A DNA stretch of 64,000 nucleotides from Pleurodeles waltl (GCF_031143425.1 NC_090445.1:816308317-816372316); one strand, 5' to 3'. Shown: positions 24,809-37,210, numbered from the stretch's first letter. Program-made: numbers and translations. Notes: generated by a model not told the origin, from the letters alone.

Positions 24809-25385
24809 GGCCCTCATTATGTACATGGCGGTTCAGACCGCCATGCCAGCGACGGCGGAAAAGACCGCCACCAGCATGGCGGTCTGAACCGCCATATAAA
24901 CAACACGGGCAGCCTGACGATGGCGGACAAAATGATCCGACATGGCAGCGCTGCAAGCAGCTCAGCCCTCCGGATAATGTACCCTGATTCCACCAGACTT
25001 TCCCTGGCGGGTTCCCTCTCCAGGGAAAGGCTGGCTGAAGGGGTGCTCCGGGGCCCCCCTGGGGGCCCCTACACTGTCCATGCACTTGGCACGGGCAGTG
25101 CAGGGGCCCCGTGCAGTGCCCCGTCGCGCAGGTTACTGCCCGATTTACGGGCAGTGATCTGCGCAACGGGTGCTGCTGCACCCACTGCACACCAACATTA
25201 GCGGCCGCTGTCAATCTTAAGGCCCTTTTCCCTGCTCTGCCGGCGGGCATAAACAATATTTCCGCCCACTGGCCCAGCAGGGAAAACATTATACGGCTGG
25301 CGGGGAGGTCGTCGCGCTGGCTGTCTTCTGTTTGCCTCCAGCGCAGATCTCAGCGGTTTTTACCGCCGAGATCGTAATGAGGGCC
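24809..25385. mobile_element. Harbinger-type MITE
   Basis: Left end GGCCCTCATTATGTACATGG; right end, read inward, GGCCCTCATTACGATCTCGG. Flanks TTC (24806-24808) and TTA (25386-25388) look like a 3-bp duplication with one change. The interior has serial inverted repeats including a ggggcccc/gggcagtgcaggggcccc module shared with the other MITEs here. No coding capacity. Confidence 0.85.
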
Positions 25386-25388
25386 TTA

Positions 25389-26230
25389 ATTTTTAGCCTC
25401 CAGTTGCAAATTCCTTCACATTTTCTTAATGGTCTGAAATATTCAAGTTTACAGTTTGCTTCTTTATTTATATATGCTTTTATTGATATTAATGCACTAA
25501 TAGTATGTTACTATTATGTAATATTACTAATATGTAATCTTAGTATTTTTATGTCATTTTCAAAGCTGTTGCAGAACCCCATAATAGGCGGTGTGGACCC
25601 CCAGAGGTCCCTAGACCAAAGTTTAGAACCATTGCTCTCTATGGTAGAGAAGTCAAAGATAATGCTCAGTTCATGGCAGTTTCATAAGAGTGTGAATTTT
25701 TTATTTTTCACACATCTTTATTAACTGCCATGAGAAGGTTAACTATTTTGACTTGCTTGTTTTTTTTGCAAAGATTTTCCTGACTCATCCACATGCAAAG
25801 AACATTTTTAGAATTGGAGCGATGATTTACACAAGACCCAGATAAAGGTGAGTTGCACACACATTGGGGCACATTTACTATTATTTCATGAAACCCGGCA
25901 TAGCAATGGAACTTGCTGCACTGTGCTGAGTGAAAAGGAGAAAGAAGAAATGCTCTATCGTTAAAAGATATGGGCCAGTTCTGCTCTCTCCTTGTGCTAG
26001 TGTAGTGTATACTGCCTAGCACCTATGCACGTACCCTGGCACCTTCATTATGGGCAGAATTGTTTGTATGCAGGAAGGGAAAGTAATGCAAAGCAGCTCT
26101 GTACTATTACTTTGCATTTACTAAATCACGCAAAGCCACGCAAAGTGGCTTTTTTGTGGCTTTGTAAATATCAAAAAGGATTTTGCTTTGGGGCTACACC
26201 ACAAAAGTGTTGCAACCCCAATGCCAAAAC
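25389..26230. other. Spacer, no gene seen
   Basis: AT-rich. A phrase ggggcacatttactatt near 25865 resembles an end of yet another MITE family but no partner end was found. Confidence 0.45.
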
Positions 26231-26565
26231 ATAGGGGGTCATTACAACCCTGGCGGACGGTGTTAAAGTGGCGGTAAGACCGCAAACAGGTCGGCAGAAA
26301 AAAAAAGGGAATTATGACCGTGGCGGAAACCGCCAACAAAGACAGCCACTTTAACACTCCGACCGCCACGGCGGTACAGACAAACAGCGTGGCGGTCACC
26401 GCCAACAGACAGGCGGGAGACAAAGTACCGCCCACAGTATCACAACCTACCAATCCGCCACCTTTATCGGGGCGGAGTCACGGTGGATAAAAACACGGCG
26501 GAAACAGCCATTTCAATGGGAAAACACTCACCTCAAACACTCCACGAGGAAGGAGCACCATCCTG

Positions 26566-26915
26566 GGGAGTGCAAAGCCACAGTCTCACAAGTCTTTTCA
26601 GTGGGTGGTTTGCCCACTGTACCATCCTGGGGAGTGCATAGCCACAGTCTCACAAGTCCCTACAGTGGGTGGTTTGCCCACTGTACCATCCTGGGGAGTG
26701 CAAAGCCAGAGCCTCACAAGTCCCTACAGTGGGTGGTTTGCCCACTGTACCATCCTGGGGAGTGCAAAGCCACAGTCTCACAAGTCTGTTCAGTGGGTGG
26801 CTTGCCCACTGTACCATCCTGGGGAGTGCAAACCCACAGTCTCACAAGTCCCTACAGAGGGTGGTTTGCCCACTGTACCATCCTGGGGAGTGCAAAGCCA
26901 CAGTCTCTCAAGTCG
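26566..26915. repeat. 64-bp tandem array
   Basis: Phrases gtgggtggtttgcccac recur at 26601, 26665, 26729, 26793 and 26857, exactly 64 bp apart, with few differences. About five to six units. The unit is the 55-bp unit of A plus nine bases. Confidence 0.95.
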
Positions 26916-26923
26916 ATAACAGG

Positions 26924-27110
26924 CTCCACTGGTTCTGGAGGGGGACTGGTGCCCAGAGTGCTTCATCCTGTTAAGGACAGACGGAGTGGATGCATGTCTC
27001 CACTGGTTCTGGAGGGGGACTGGTGCCCAGAGTGCTTCATCCTGTTAAGGACAGACGGAGTGGATGCATGTCTCCACCGGTTCTGGAGGGGGACTGGTGC
27101 CCAGAGTGCA
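26924..27110. repeat. 74-bp tandem array
   Basis: The phrase ccactggttctggaggggg recurs at about 26926, 27000 and 27074, period 74, almost perfect. Same period and related sequence as the 74-bp units of A. Confidence 0.95.
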
Positions 27111-27194
27111 TCACTGTCCCCGTGACGGTCCCAGTTCCGTCACTGCCCCAGCCCCCCATGGGCTAGCGGTGCTAGAGTTGGCGGTGCTTGCCCT

Positions 27195-27400
27195 GTTCAG
27201 CGGTGCTTGCCATGGCGGTCTTTTCCCTGTTCAGCGGTGCTTGCCCTGTTCATCGGTGCTTGACTTTGCAGTTTCTGACCTGTTCAGCAGTGCTTGCCAT
27301 GGCGGTCTTTGCGCTGTTCAGCGGTGCTTGCCCTGTTCAGCGGTGCTTGACTTTGCAGTTTCTGACCTGTGCAGCGGTGTTTGCCATGGCGGTCCCTCAT
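27195..27400. repeat. 87-bp tandem repeat, about 2.3 units
   Basis: The phrase cttgccatggcggtc recurs at 27206, 27293 and 27380, period 87 (29 codons). Shorter internal repeats of gcggtgcttgccctgttca are nested in it. Confidence 0.85.
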
Positions 27401-27429
27401 TGCCCAGCGGAGCTGTGGCTGCCGGGGCC

Positions 27430-27790
27430 CTCCTGGGCACTGACTCTGGCGGTGGTCTCCTGACCAGTGACGATGGGACTGCCCTCCTGGGTACTGACTC
27501 TGGCGGTGGTCTCCTGACCACTGACGATGGGACTGCCCTCCTGGGCACTGACTCTGGCGGTGGGCTCCTGACCACTGACGATGGGACTGCCCTCCTGGGC
27601 ACTGACTCTGGCGGTGGTCTCCTGACCACTGACGATGGGACTGCCCTCCTGGGCACTGACTCTGGCAGTGGTCTCCTGACTGCCCTCCTGGGCACTGACT
27701 CTGGCGGTGGTCTCCTGACCACTGACGATGGGACTGCCCTCCTGGACACTGACTCTGGCAGTGGTCTTCTGACCACTGACGATCGGGCTG
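27430..27790 (-). repeat. 54-bp coding minisatellite in Myb gene 2
   Basis: Units of 54 bp (for example starts at 27487 and 27541), one shortened. Read on the minus strand, the strand of Myb gene 2, each unit encodes the 18 residues QEGSPIVSGQETTARVSA with small variation and no stop. It is probably a tandem extension of the C-terminal tail of that gene. Confidence 0.85.
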
Positions 27791-28170
27791 GTGGAGGCCT
27801 CCTGGGCAGCGGGGATGATGGTGGCCTTCTCCGCCGTGCTGCTTTTCCCAGACTTTGGCGCTTTCTTCTGCCCCTTCCCCACCTTGGGAGGAGTCACAGC
27901 TGAGTCGACACTCCCCCCGGGACCCTTGTGAGTGGCTTTGCCGGCTGGAATCTTTCCCCTATCCCGTCAGGCACTGTCCAACTTCTGGTGCTTCACAGGG
28001 GGGGGGACTGGCTGTGCTTTGGCTCCGTGTCACACTGGCTGCCCTGGTGCCCGGTGCACTCCACATACCTCTAACAGGCACCACTGGTACCGGAGATTTT
28101 TTGGCTGAGGTGCTAGTACCGGGACCTATGAATTGGAGGGGAGGGGTGATGGGAAAGAGGTCTACGTTGC

Positions 28171-30252
28171 TCAGGAAAAGTTTCTGACGAACACTGGGAC
28201 GGGTAGCTGGAGGGGGGCTGGGAGTGGAGGAAGAGGAGGTGGTTGTAGGAGGTGTAACTTTGGATGATTTAGGTGCAGGTGCATGTTCTGGAGGCTGTCG
28301 TGAGGTGGATGGATGTTGGGTGTGTGTGCCCGCGTTTGAGTACTTTGGGAGGGGGCGTCACAGACACACTGGGAGAGGACACAGGGGACGTGTAAATGGT
28401 AGTGGGGTGGTGAGTGCAGGTGAGCGGGGTGTGGTGGTGGGTGTGCTGGTGCGAGTCCTAGTGGCTGTAGTGGTAGTGCATGCAGGTGAGAGTTTTGACG
28501 ACACTGGGAGGGAGGAGGGAGACGACGAGGAGGGGGACACAGTGGAGGCAGTGGATGTTGCTGTGTCTGTATGTGGGTGATGCTTGTGTGAGTGCCTGTG
28601 GGATGTGTGGTGCCTATGTTTGCCTGAGCTTCCCTTGTGTGTTGACGTGTGTGCAGGCTGGTCTGATGGTGTGCTTGGGATAGGCAGAGGTACAGGGGGT
28701 TGGGTCTGGGTGGAGGAAGTTGGAGGGGGGAGGCTAGACACAGGGACAATGGCTGCCATCAGTGCTGAGGCCAGAGATTGCAGGGTTCGATGATGGGCAG
28801 CCTGACCAGAATGAATGCCCTCCAGGAATGCATTAGTGTGTTGCAACTCCCTTTCTACACCCTGGATGACATTCAGAATGGTAGACTGCCCAACAGTGAG
28901 TGACCTGAGGAGGTCAATGGCCTCCTCACTGAGGGTAGCAGAGGTGACAGGGGCAGGGGCTGAGGTGCCTGGGGCGAAGGTGATGCCCACCCTCCTGGGT
29001 GAGCGGGCACGGGGCGAAGGCTGAGGGGCTGCTGGGAGGGCGGTGCTGGTAGGGGGGGTGGCGGCTCTACCTGTAGAAGTGGGGGGCACAGATGTTGCCG
29101 CCACCACAAGGGAGCTCCCATCGGAGGACGAGTCTGTGTCGCTGGTTGCTGATCCGGTGACCGCCGTGATAGCTCCCCTCGCCCTCCGTCTCACTGGTGT
29201 ATTCGGAGTCCGTGGTGTGGCCCTCCATGGCCATGTGGGATGCAGCCCCCTCGTGCTCCGGTGCCACTGTACCTCCACCTGATGATGCTGATGCACAAAA
29301 GAACAGGGAGAGCACAAAAAGGGGGGGACGACAGAAGAAAGACAGGTTGAGTGCATGGCTTACCGCTACCGTTGGCGGACAATACAGATACAGCAGCCTC
29401 CTGCACTAAGCTGCGCTGTTGGGCTCTACAGATGCAGTTCCAGGGATATGGCCTACATGGCTATGGTGGACATCTGCACACATAGATGAGACAGGGGCAT
29501 GTATACCTGTAGTTGGCACTCTACAGAGGTATGGTTGAGTGGCACATGGCCTGCATTACGGAGGGGCCTAGCCTACGGAACTCGTCCTGGCCTAGGGAAA
29601 CCCACAGCCCTCCTCCTCCACCCAGACCCCTCCACTGCGCGCAAAGTCAGCTGAATGAGAGTGTACTCACCCCCTTGTGTCTGCTGTGATGCCCTCAACT
29701 GCCCATCCAACTCAGGGTAGGCCACCGCCAGGATCCGGAACATCAGGGGGGTCATGGTGCGACGGGCACCCCTCCCACGTTGGGAGGCCATCCCCAGCTG
29801 AGCCTCCGCCATATTATTGCTCCAGCGGCGAATGTCCTCCCATCTTTTACGGCAGTGGGTGCTCCGTCTCTGGTGGACCCCCAGGGTCTGGACGTCCTTG
29901 GAGATTGCACACCAAATATCCTTCTTCTGGTGGGCGCTGACCTACATGACATGGACAGGGGAAGAAGAGAAGTCATTACCAACTGCACCGTCGAAATGAG
30001 TGGCCCACATCCCTACCCTTGCCATGTGGCACATGCATTCACAGTCCTTCATGCTCACAGAACTCTGCCCCCTTCCTTCTTACGACCAGCCCTCTCCACC
30101 CAGGCATAGGCCATAGAACTTGCACCCTATGTACTCACCTGTTGGTCTGGGGGACCGTAGAGTAGCGTGTACTGGGGGAGGACCCCGTCCACGAGCTTCT
30201 CCAACTCCTGTGCAGTGAAGGCAGGGGCCCTTTCCCCAGACGCACGTGCCAT
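28171..30252 (-). pseudogene. Harbinger B: Myb/SANT-like gene 2
   Basis: Three exons. Exon 1 (30139-30252, 114 bp) encodes MARASGERAPAFTAQELEKL then VDGVLPQYTLLYGPPDQQ and ends at GTGAGT. Exon 2 (29671-29941, 271 bp) encodes VSAHQKKDIWCAISKDVQTL, then THCRKRWEDIRRW, then MFRILAVAYPELDG, also ending at GTGAGT. Tryptophan spacing across the two exons is that of a trihelix-type Myb/SANT domain. Exon 3 begins about 29293 (ASSGGGTVAPEHEG), shifts frame near 29180, continues through SPRRVGITFAPGT and SEEAIDLLRSLTVGQSTILN, then Ser/Thr/His/Pro-rich low complexity; in-frame minisatellites further on (27397-27897) may be its tail. The gene sits antisense and upstream of the transposase body. Only the frameshift(s) in exon 3 mark it as dead; the DNA-binding exons are intact. 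Confidence 0.82.
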
Positions 30253-30700
30253 TGTCTCTTCCAGACCGAGGTCACAGCAGCACTTGCAGTATAGGTCCTC
30301 TCCTGTCGAAGATCAGGTATCGAGTGATTCAACAGATAGAAAATGGCAGTGACGTCCACGGCGGTGCGTATCATCACCGCCGGTGCACTTCGTCATTGGC
30401 TCCTGGGACCCATAGGGTCCAATGTTAACCAATGCAGCATTGCGCCGCGGTCTTCGACCGCCTATCGCGACGGTGTACAACGCCAGCGCAGTTACCTCAC
30501 ATCCCATTGTCCCAGTTTAGAGGTCAGACAGCCGCCATTTCAGGGGCCCACATGGCTTCATTTTCAACTGTGTCACACATACCTAGGCCTGGACTCAACA
30601 CTCTTACAGACAACTTTTTGGACTATGTTTAGTGTTCTGTGTAGCTGTGGGTACATACCTCTGAGTTGCTTGACTCTGTGGTCACTTTTATCCTTCCTAG

Positions 30701-31736
30701 GCACCCTCAGCTGGGACATGTGAGGAGATGGCGGAATCCTCCGGTGTACCGACCGCTGGTGGACCTGTTGACAATGGAGAAGTGACATTTAATCATCACC
30801 CACAGGTTTGACCGAGCCACAATCCAGGAACTGTGTACCCAGTTGGAGCCAGACCTGATGTCAGCAATCCGCCATCCCACATGAATACCCCCTCAAGTGC
30901 AGGTGCTATCAGTGCTCCATTTCCTTGCAAGTGGGTCATTTCAAACAACAGTGGCTATGGCATCAGGGATGTCCCAGCCTATGTTTTCCAACGTTTTGTC
31001 CAGAGTGTTGTCTGCCCTGCTGAAACACTTGAGGAGCTACATCGTTTTCCCTCAGGTGGAGGATTTGGCTGCAGTTAAAGGTGACTTCTATGCCCTTGGA
31101 CATATCCCTAACATCATAGGTGCCATTGATGGGACCCATGTGGCTCTGGGCCCCACCCACTGGAGTGAACAGGTGTACAGGAACCGGAAGAGTTATCATT
31201 CGATGAATGTACAGATGGTATGTTTGGCAGACCAGTACATCTCCCAGGTAAATGCTATGTTCCCTGGCTCTGTGCATGACGCCTACATCCTGTGGAATAG
31301 CAGCATCCCTTTTGTGATGGGTCAACTCCAGAGGCACCGGGTGTGGCTATTAGGGGACTCTGGTTACCCCAACCTGTCATGGCTACTGACCCCAGTGAGG
31401 AATCCCAGGACAAGGGCAGAAGAACGCTACAATGAGGCCCATGGGCGGACTAGGAGGGTGATCGAACGCACCTTTGGCCTCCTGAACGCCAGCTTCAGGT
31501 GCCTCCATATGACAGGTGGTTCCCTATTCTACTCACCAAGGAAGGTGTGCCAGATCATCATCGCCTGCTGTATGCTTCACAATCTTGCTTTGCGACGCCA
31601 GGTGCCTTTTCTGCAGGAGGATGGTCCAGATGACGGTGTTGTGGCAGCTCTGGAGCCTGTGGACAGTGATGAGGAGGAAGCAGAGGAAGAAGACTTTGAC
31701 AACAGGGACTCAGTCATACAGCAATATTTCCAGTGA
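30701..31736 (+). pseudogene. Harbinger B: HARBI1-type DDE transposase, best copy, two stops
   Basis: After an acceptor (ttcctag, ends 30700) the body exon reads RRWRNPPVYRPLVDLLTME, a TGA at 30783-30785, then DRATIQELCTQLEPDLMSAI, a TGA at 30882-30884, then 280 uninterrupted codons to the stop at 31734-31736. DDE residues are all present: Asp in GAIDGTH (about 31128), Asp in GSVHDAYIL, Glu in RRVIERTFGLL. Other family blocks are [33 protein letters not shown] and [12 protein letters not shown], with an acidic tail ending QQYFQ. Total length fits HARBI1 (about 350 residues). Unlike A and C there is no intron before GDSGYP. The enzyme cuts and pastes the element using its TIRs. Both stops are single-base-type changes at otherwise alignable positions. 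Confidence 0.92.
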
Positions 31737-32216
31737 CACACAGGTGAGAACACTTTTCTTGACTCCTACAAGTACTTTCACACTTCTACCTCTATCCTGT
31801 CTGTCATTTTCAACCAGTATTTGGTAACTGAGTTGTACATTTCCATTACGGTTTCACAGGTGTGGTTACCAACGTGTGTCATCTACTTGCATCCTTCATG
31901 GACTTGTGATGTGTGACATAGGTATGTTGACATTACTATTGAGAACGGATTTTGTCGCTGTCATTGCTAATACACATTTTCTCAATCACCGACTGACTCC
32001 AGATTGTTTTGTGGTTCAAGGGTGTTTATTGAAGTGATAAATATTGGAGGGGGTGCTAAAATGGTGAGGGGTGATGGTGGAGGAATGTCCATGGCAGAGT
32101 CCAGTCTATTAGTCTCACAGGTGCATTGCCCATATGGGCATGGGAAGTGGAGCTGGGGCAGTTCCAATATGGACAGGGTTACAAAGTGGGACAGTGGGAT
32201 GACAATCAGGGTGGTC

Positions 32217-33744
32217 TCATTTCTTGGTGGGGGTCTTGCCATCGTGCTCTGTCCTGTTCCTGGATCTCAGGGACCGCTTGTGGGGTGGTTCTCCGTCTGC
32301 AGGGGGTGGGGTGCTGGTGTGGTGGTCCTGTGGTGGGGCGTCCTGTCCACTAGCGCCGGCGGAGGTGGTGGGCAGTTCATCGTCCATGCTAGTGTCAGGG
32401 GCCCCTTGGAGTGCCACGGTGTCCCTCATGGTGTTCTGTATGTCCTTCAGCACCCCTACGATGGTGCCCAGGGCAGAGCTGATGGTTCTCAGTTCCTCCA
32501 TGAACCCCAAAAACTGGTCCTCCTGCAGGCGTTAGGTCTCCTGAAACTTGGCTAGGACCGTAGCCATCGTCTCCTGGGAGTGGTGGTATTCTCCCATGAT
32601 GGAGGAGAGGGCCTCGTGGAGAGTGGGTTCCCTTGGCCTGTCTGCCCCCTGTCGCATGGCAGCCCTCCCAGTTCCCCTGTGCTCCTGTGCCTCCGTCCCC
32701 TGGACCGTGTGCCCACCACCACTGTCCCCAGGTCCCTGTTGTTGTTGGGGTGGTGGGTTATCCTGGATTCCCTGTAGTGGTGGACACACAGCTGATTGAC
32801 GTGTCCTGGGTACGGAGGCATGGGCCTGCTGGGTGGGTGCTATGCTGGTGTTTCCAGAGGGTGGAAGGTCTGTGTTGGGCTGTGCCTGTGCGAGGGGAAC
32901 CGACTGTCCCGAGGCCCACGATGGTCCGGGCTGGTCATCAGGATCCAGTAGGGCAGAGCTGCTATCGTCACTGTGGGCCTCTTCTGGGGGTGGAGTGGTG
33001 TTGTCTGGACGCTCTGGTGTGGTGACGGTCCTTTGTGTTCCTGCAGGGGCATAAGAGCATGATTATTGCATGTGTGTGGGTCATGGTGTGCAATGGGTGG
33101 GTGAGCGTGTACCCTAATGCTAGCATTCCTGTGTGGGGGCTTGTGTGATGATGGTTAGGGGGTTGTTCTGGGTATGTGCAGTGGGCATGCTTAGGTGATA
33201 GGTGTCCATGCTTCGTTGTGTCATGCAGGGCTTGGTGTTGGGATGTGTAGTTTGTGTTATTAGTACTTTAGTGAGGATTTGGGGTGATAGGGGAGGGTGT
33301 GAGGGTGAGGGTGTGTGATAGCATGCAGGTAGGGTGGGGGATATGTTAATTAAGATTTGACTTACCAGTGTCCCATCCTCCACCGACTCCTCCGAGGCCC
33401 TCTGCATGCATGATGGTCAAGACTTGCTCCTCCCATGTTGTTAGTTGTGGGGGAGGAGGTGGGGGTACGCCGCCAGTCCGCTGAACCGCGATGTTGTGCC
33501 TGGAGACCGTTGAACGCACCTTCCCCCGTAGGTCATTCCACCTCTTCCTGATGTCCTCCCTATTTCTTGGGTGCTGTCCCACAGCGTTGACCCTGTCCAT
33601 TATTCTTCGCCATAGCTCCATCTTCCTGGCTATTGATGTGTGCTGTACTTGTGAGCCAAATAGCTGTGGCTCTACCCGGACAATTTCCTCCACCATGACC
33701 CTGAGCTCCTCCTCGGAACAGCGGGGGTGTCTTTGGCGTGCCAT
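32217..33744 (-). pseudogene. Harbinger B: Myb/SANT-like gene 1, one stop
   Basis: Exon 1 (33366-33744, 379 bp) opens with MARQRHPRCSEEELRVMVEE and carries IARKMELWRRIMDRVNAV, EDIRKRWNDLRGKVRS, a polyproline linker (GGVPPPPPPQ) and TWEEQVLTI, ending at a GTAAGT donor. Exon 2 (32217-33040) follows a tgcag acceptor in the matching phase. It encodes a Pro/Gln/Ser-rich middle, then ALSSIMGEYHHSQETMATVL, a single TAA near 32533 where A has a CAG codon, then FMEELRTISSALGTIVGVL (helical, likely coiled coil), and a basic tail ending RNRTEHDGKTPTKK. The plan, N-terminal Myb domain plus C-terminal coiled coil and basic tail, fits Harbinger-derived Myb proteins such as NAIF1. One nonsense codon is the only clear lesion. 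Confidence 0.85.
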
Positions 33745-34334
33745 GGGGTGGTGTGTGTGATGTGTGGGGCGGTGTGAGTGTTGATGTGTGTGGTGATGTG
33801 TCGTGGTGTGTGGTGTTTTGTGCGTGAATGTTGTGTTGGTGATGGTGTTGTGTGCCTCTGCGTGGTGGGATTGTCTGATCTGTGCTGTGTCTCTGGCCTT
33901 CGTGATAAATTATTGGTCGTAGGGGTTTGTGGGTGATGTGGGTGTGTATTTTATATTGCGTTGGGTGTGTGGGAGTGTTGTTTGTATGTGTATCAGGTGT
34001 GTGTATTTTGAATTGTTCAATGTGGTCGTGTTTTGGACATGTGTGTGTATTTTGAGCGTGGCGGTGTGTACCGCCAATGGAATACCGCGGTTGAAAGACC
34101 GCCGCGTGGATTCGTGGGTCGTAATTGCATGGGCGTGTTTCTGTTGGCGTGGAGGTGGAGGTTTTGTTATCGGCAGTTTGGTGTGGCGGACTTGTGTGAG
34201 TGTCTATATTTCAGCGGTTTCCGAGATGTGTGTCATAATAGCTGTGGCGGAATTCCGCCGCCGCGGCGGTGTATTGGCGGTCTTCTGCACGGCGGTAAGC
34301 GCCTTTTACCGCCAATGTTGTAATGACCCCCATA

Positions 34335-36596
34335 GTTCCACACCCTGAATGTGTCTCCTGTATTCTCTGATTAAAACGTTTACTTAAGAGACGGAAAAAC
34401 ACCCAAGTGGGGTTAGAGCTCTTTATTACCTATATTGTATTTCACCTACAGTCCATCATGAGCATCCCCGGGAGATGGGTACTTTGCCATTTAAAACCAA
34501 AAAGTAAACACAATTAATATTTCATATCACATAAGTTCTTAGTCTGTAAGCTTTGACCATAAATTGATTCATATCGAACTTAACTCCTAAACATTACTTT
34601 ACCTATTAGTCATAAAAACATTTTGAGTATCCCATTATTTGTGTTGTGTAATCATTAGATTAGAATCATGGCGGACCCACCTGTACACATCTCATTTCAG
34701 CTGTTTAACAGTCTTGGTACCTCTCTTACATTACAGGAAAATATCTAGTACCTCCAATCCCTGGCTCTTTACTGTTCCTATAATTGTAATGGGATTTTAG
34801 GCACTCTACTATTTTATTTTCAGGGTTGCCTGTAGGTACCGGTCTTTACATGACCATATCCTTCCTACTAATAGATTCTGCACACACCTTGACCCATGTC
34901 CCCGTTCCGTTCCGTGCTTACCGTTTTCCAAATTGTAACAGAAGTGCTTGTTTATGCTTTGTGTCTCTGAAAAACATTTATCTGACAAACATTTTACTGA
35001 GTTAATTGAGGTGAGTTGGAACATGACAAAAAGGCAGTTAAAAATACAAAGTGCCTTAGAAAACAGCAACCAGAGCTTTGTAAAATGTAGGCATTAATAT
35101 TCATGGTGTTTCCTTTGTTCCTGAAGTCATATGGCAGAATATTTTAAATTATAATAGTTATCTCATAAAGTGCATATTTTTCATCTTTAATTTTTGTCTT
35201 ATTTAATTAAGACAATGGTAGCAAAAGACAGATTCTGCTTCTGAATACTCTGCTAATTTAGACTGTTGGTGAATTATGCAAGTATTTCAAGACACTTTGC
35301 TTTTAAATTCTGATTAAGACAAAATATATCCAATTTTCGTATATAAAGTGGGCATTAGAACATCCTTGTGCAGCCGTTGGCTTGCTTGGCACAGGTCCCT
35401 TCAACCACTGGCTTAAGGCATTGTCAACCAAATTTTGGATCAGCCAACAAGAGTATTTTAGTCTCATAGTCATTCTAATGGCTCTTCAGATGTGTCCTCC
35501 GACTCTGTTAGGATGCATAAAGGACTAATTTACATCAGAAATGTAGGGTCCATTATTGCACATTCAATACTTCAATGTACTACTCCACTGTCACTAAGCC
35601 CCTGCTTCATTTTTGTGCATTTTGTGGCTCTATATTAACTCCTACCGAGCGACTCCCCTTTTCCTCCAACAAGATGATCTACACACCTGAAGCTCTTTTA
35701 TTCTGCTGCTTTAATGCTGTTCACCCTGTGAGCTGATCTAGCAGCATGCTCTCATGTCAACAGGCCATTCCTGCTGTCAGCGCAACAATCAGCATCCTCT
35801 AATTGCACAAAAGCATTGGCAAAGCCAGAGGATATGTAATAAAACGTGGCCAAGTTTCAGAAAACATCTCATGGAGCTGACTGAGTCATCTGGCGAATGT
35901 GGTTGAACCTCCTTATTCTTGACATCAGGTTGGTTCTAGTAATCATCCCATAGCTGATGGGTGAAAGAAAGGGATTAGGCAAGTACAACATTCCAGAGCG
36001 TGAGCCACTGTCTTTGCATGTGTTTTGAGTGTAGAAAGCTGAGCATTAACACATTTTAACAAAGCTGTCACGGTTGGTCAGGGTCTAATTCTAAAGTTAA
36101 ACCAAGAGAGTTTTCGCAGAAACATTTTGTCTAACTGACTTAGGGGAAATAAGTACAGTTGTAAATCGAAGTAAAGGGGTACTTCCTAAATAGACAAGGG
36201 GAGTATCTATAGCATTCTACTTTGACTTATCTGTTAACTTTTGAACTTGCCACTAAACCTGATCCTTGACATTTTTTTCCCCAGTGGAAATTAAAAACAT
36301 TTCATTTGATGACTGTGGCAAATATGACTTTTGTGCATGGACACCCCATATTTTTCTCCTTTTCCAGGACCCTATTGTGGCTGGTATCCTGACTGTGCAT
36401 ATTGATACTTCTGTTTAGTGCTCTGTGTGTCTTCTTCTAAAATAGCATAGGTAGAATTAGTTTCACACAGTTGGTCTCTTTAACTGTCTAGTAAGGTCAT
36501 GGTAGGAGGCAGAGGACCTGCACCTACGACATAGAAGTTAAATGCCATATGTGAGCTGCAGTGTGTATTTATATAACTCTCATATGACAAAACTAT
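34335..36596. other. 2.2-kb spacer, no gene seen
   Basis: AT-rich, no open frame with recognisable similarity, no repeat ends identified. This is the largest stretch in the middle of the window that I cannot assign to a transposon. Confidence 0.6.
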
Positions 36597-37210
36597 GGTC
36601 CTAATTATGAGTTTGGTGGACAGAAAAACCCATCCGCCAAACTCTAGACAGGATAGCTGGCACTATAGTAACGACACACCGTCGAACCTATTACGAGTTT
36701 CCCACTAGGCTGACAGACAGAAATTGAGGTTTCCGTCCGTCAGCCTAGCAGAAAACTGGAGGCAGCATTGTCTTCCGCTTCAAATCGAGCCGGCGGCAAT
36801 GCTGTCGCCCACAAGGTGCACCAGCACCTTTGCATTGTTCACTGTCTGCACTGCAGACAGTGAACATTGCGATGGTGCAGGGCAGGGGGACCTCTGCAAT
36901 GCCCATGCCAAGTGCAGGGACTCCTCTGCACCTGTTTTCCCCCAGCCCTTTCATGGTGGTAAAACTGCTGTGAAAAGGCTAGCAGAGAATGAGGTCATAA
37001 TCAGCAGGACAGCACTGCATGCAGCGCTGCTTGGCTGATTGCAACCTCTACCCACCGTCAACCTGTTGGCCTCACTGATTCGGGCAGAGAATGCAGAACC
37101 CCGTCGGTCTGACTGCCAGGGACTTAATGTGGGGGCTGGGTTGCCACAGCAGCGGCGGTCTTGACCGCCACCCTGAGGCTGGTGGTCTCAAGATTGCCAG
37201 CCTCGTAATG
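36597..37210. mobile_element. Harbinger-type MITE abutting element C
   Basis: Left end GGTCCTAATTATGAG; right end near cctcgtaatgacta. The interior has the same order of palindromic modules as the other MITEs (ctgtctgcactgcagacag hairpin near 36842-36863, gcccatgcc module, cagccttttca-type inverted arms). The right end touches the left TIR of element C within about five bases, so its exact end and duplication (possibly ctat) are uncertain. Confidence 0.75.

Larger units (their letters stand above)
26234..34331 (+). mobile_element. Harbinger element B (transposase on plus strand)
   Basis: Left end GGGGGTCATTACAACCCTGG, right end read inward GGGGGTCATTACAACATTGG. A perfect 3-bp duplication ATA flanks it (26231-26233, 34332-34334). 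Contents: repeat arrays (26566-27790), Myb gene 2 on the minus strand (28171-30252), transposase on the plus strand (30701-31736) and Myb gene 1 on the minus strand (32217-33744). The gene order equals C and is the mirror of A. Its left part lacks the 83-bp candidate 5' exon seen in A and C, apparently replaced by tandem repeats. It has the least damaged genes of the three. Confidence 0.94.

Noticed and set aside
27064..27903. Plus-strand 279-codon frame
   Set aside because: It is the complement of the repeat arrays and the tail of Myb gene 2; its peptides (GTDSGGGLLTTDDG repeats) match no gene.
34335..36596. Possible host exon or regulatory element in the longest unassigned central spacer
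   Set aside because: No open frame, splice pair or recognisable motif supports it; conservation data would be needed.
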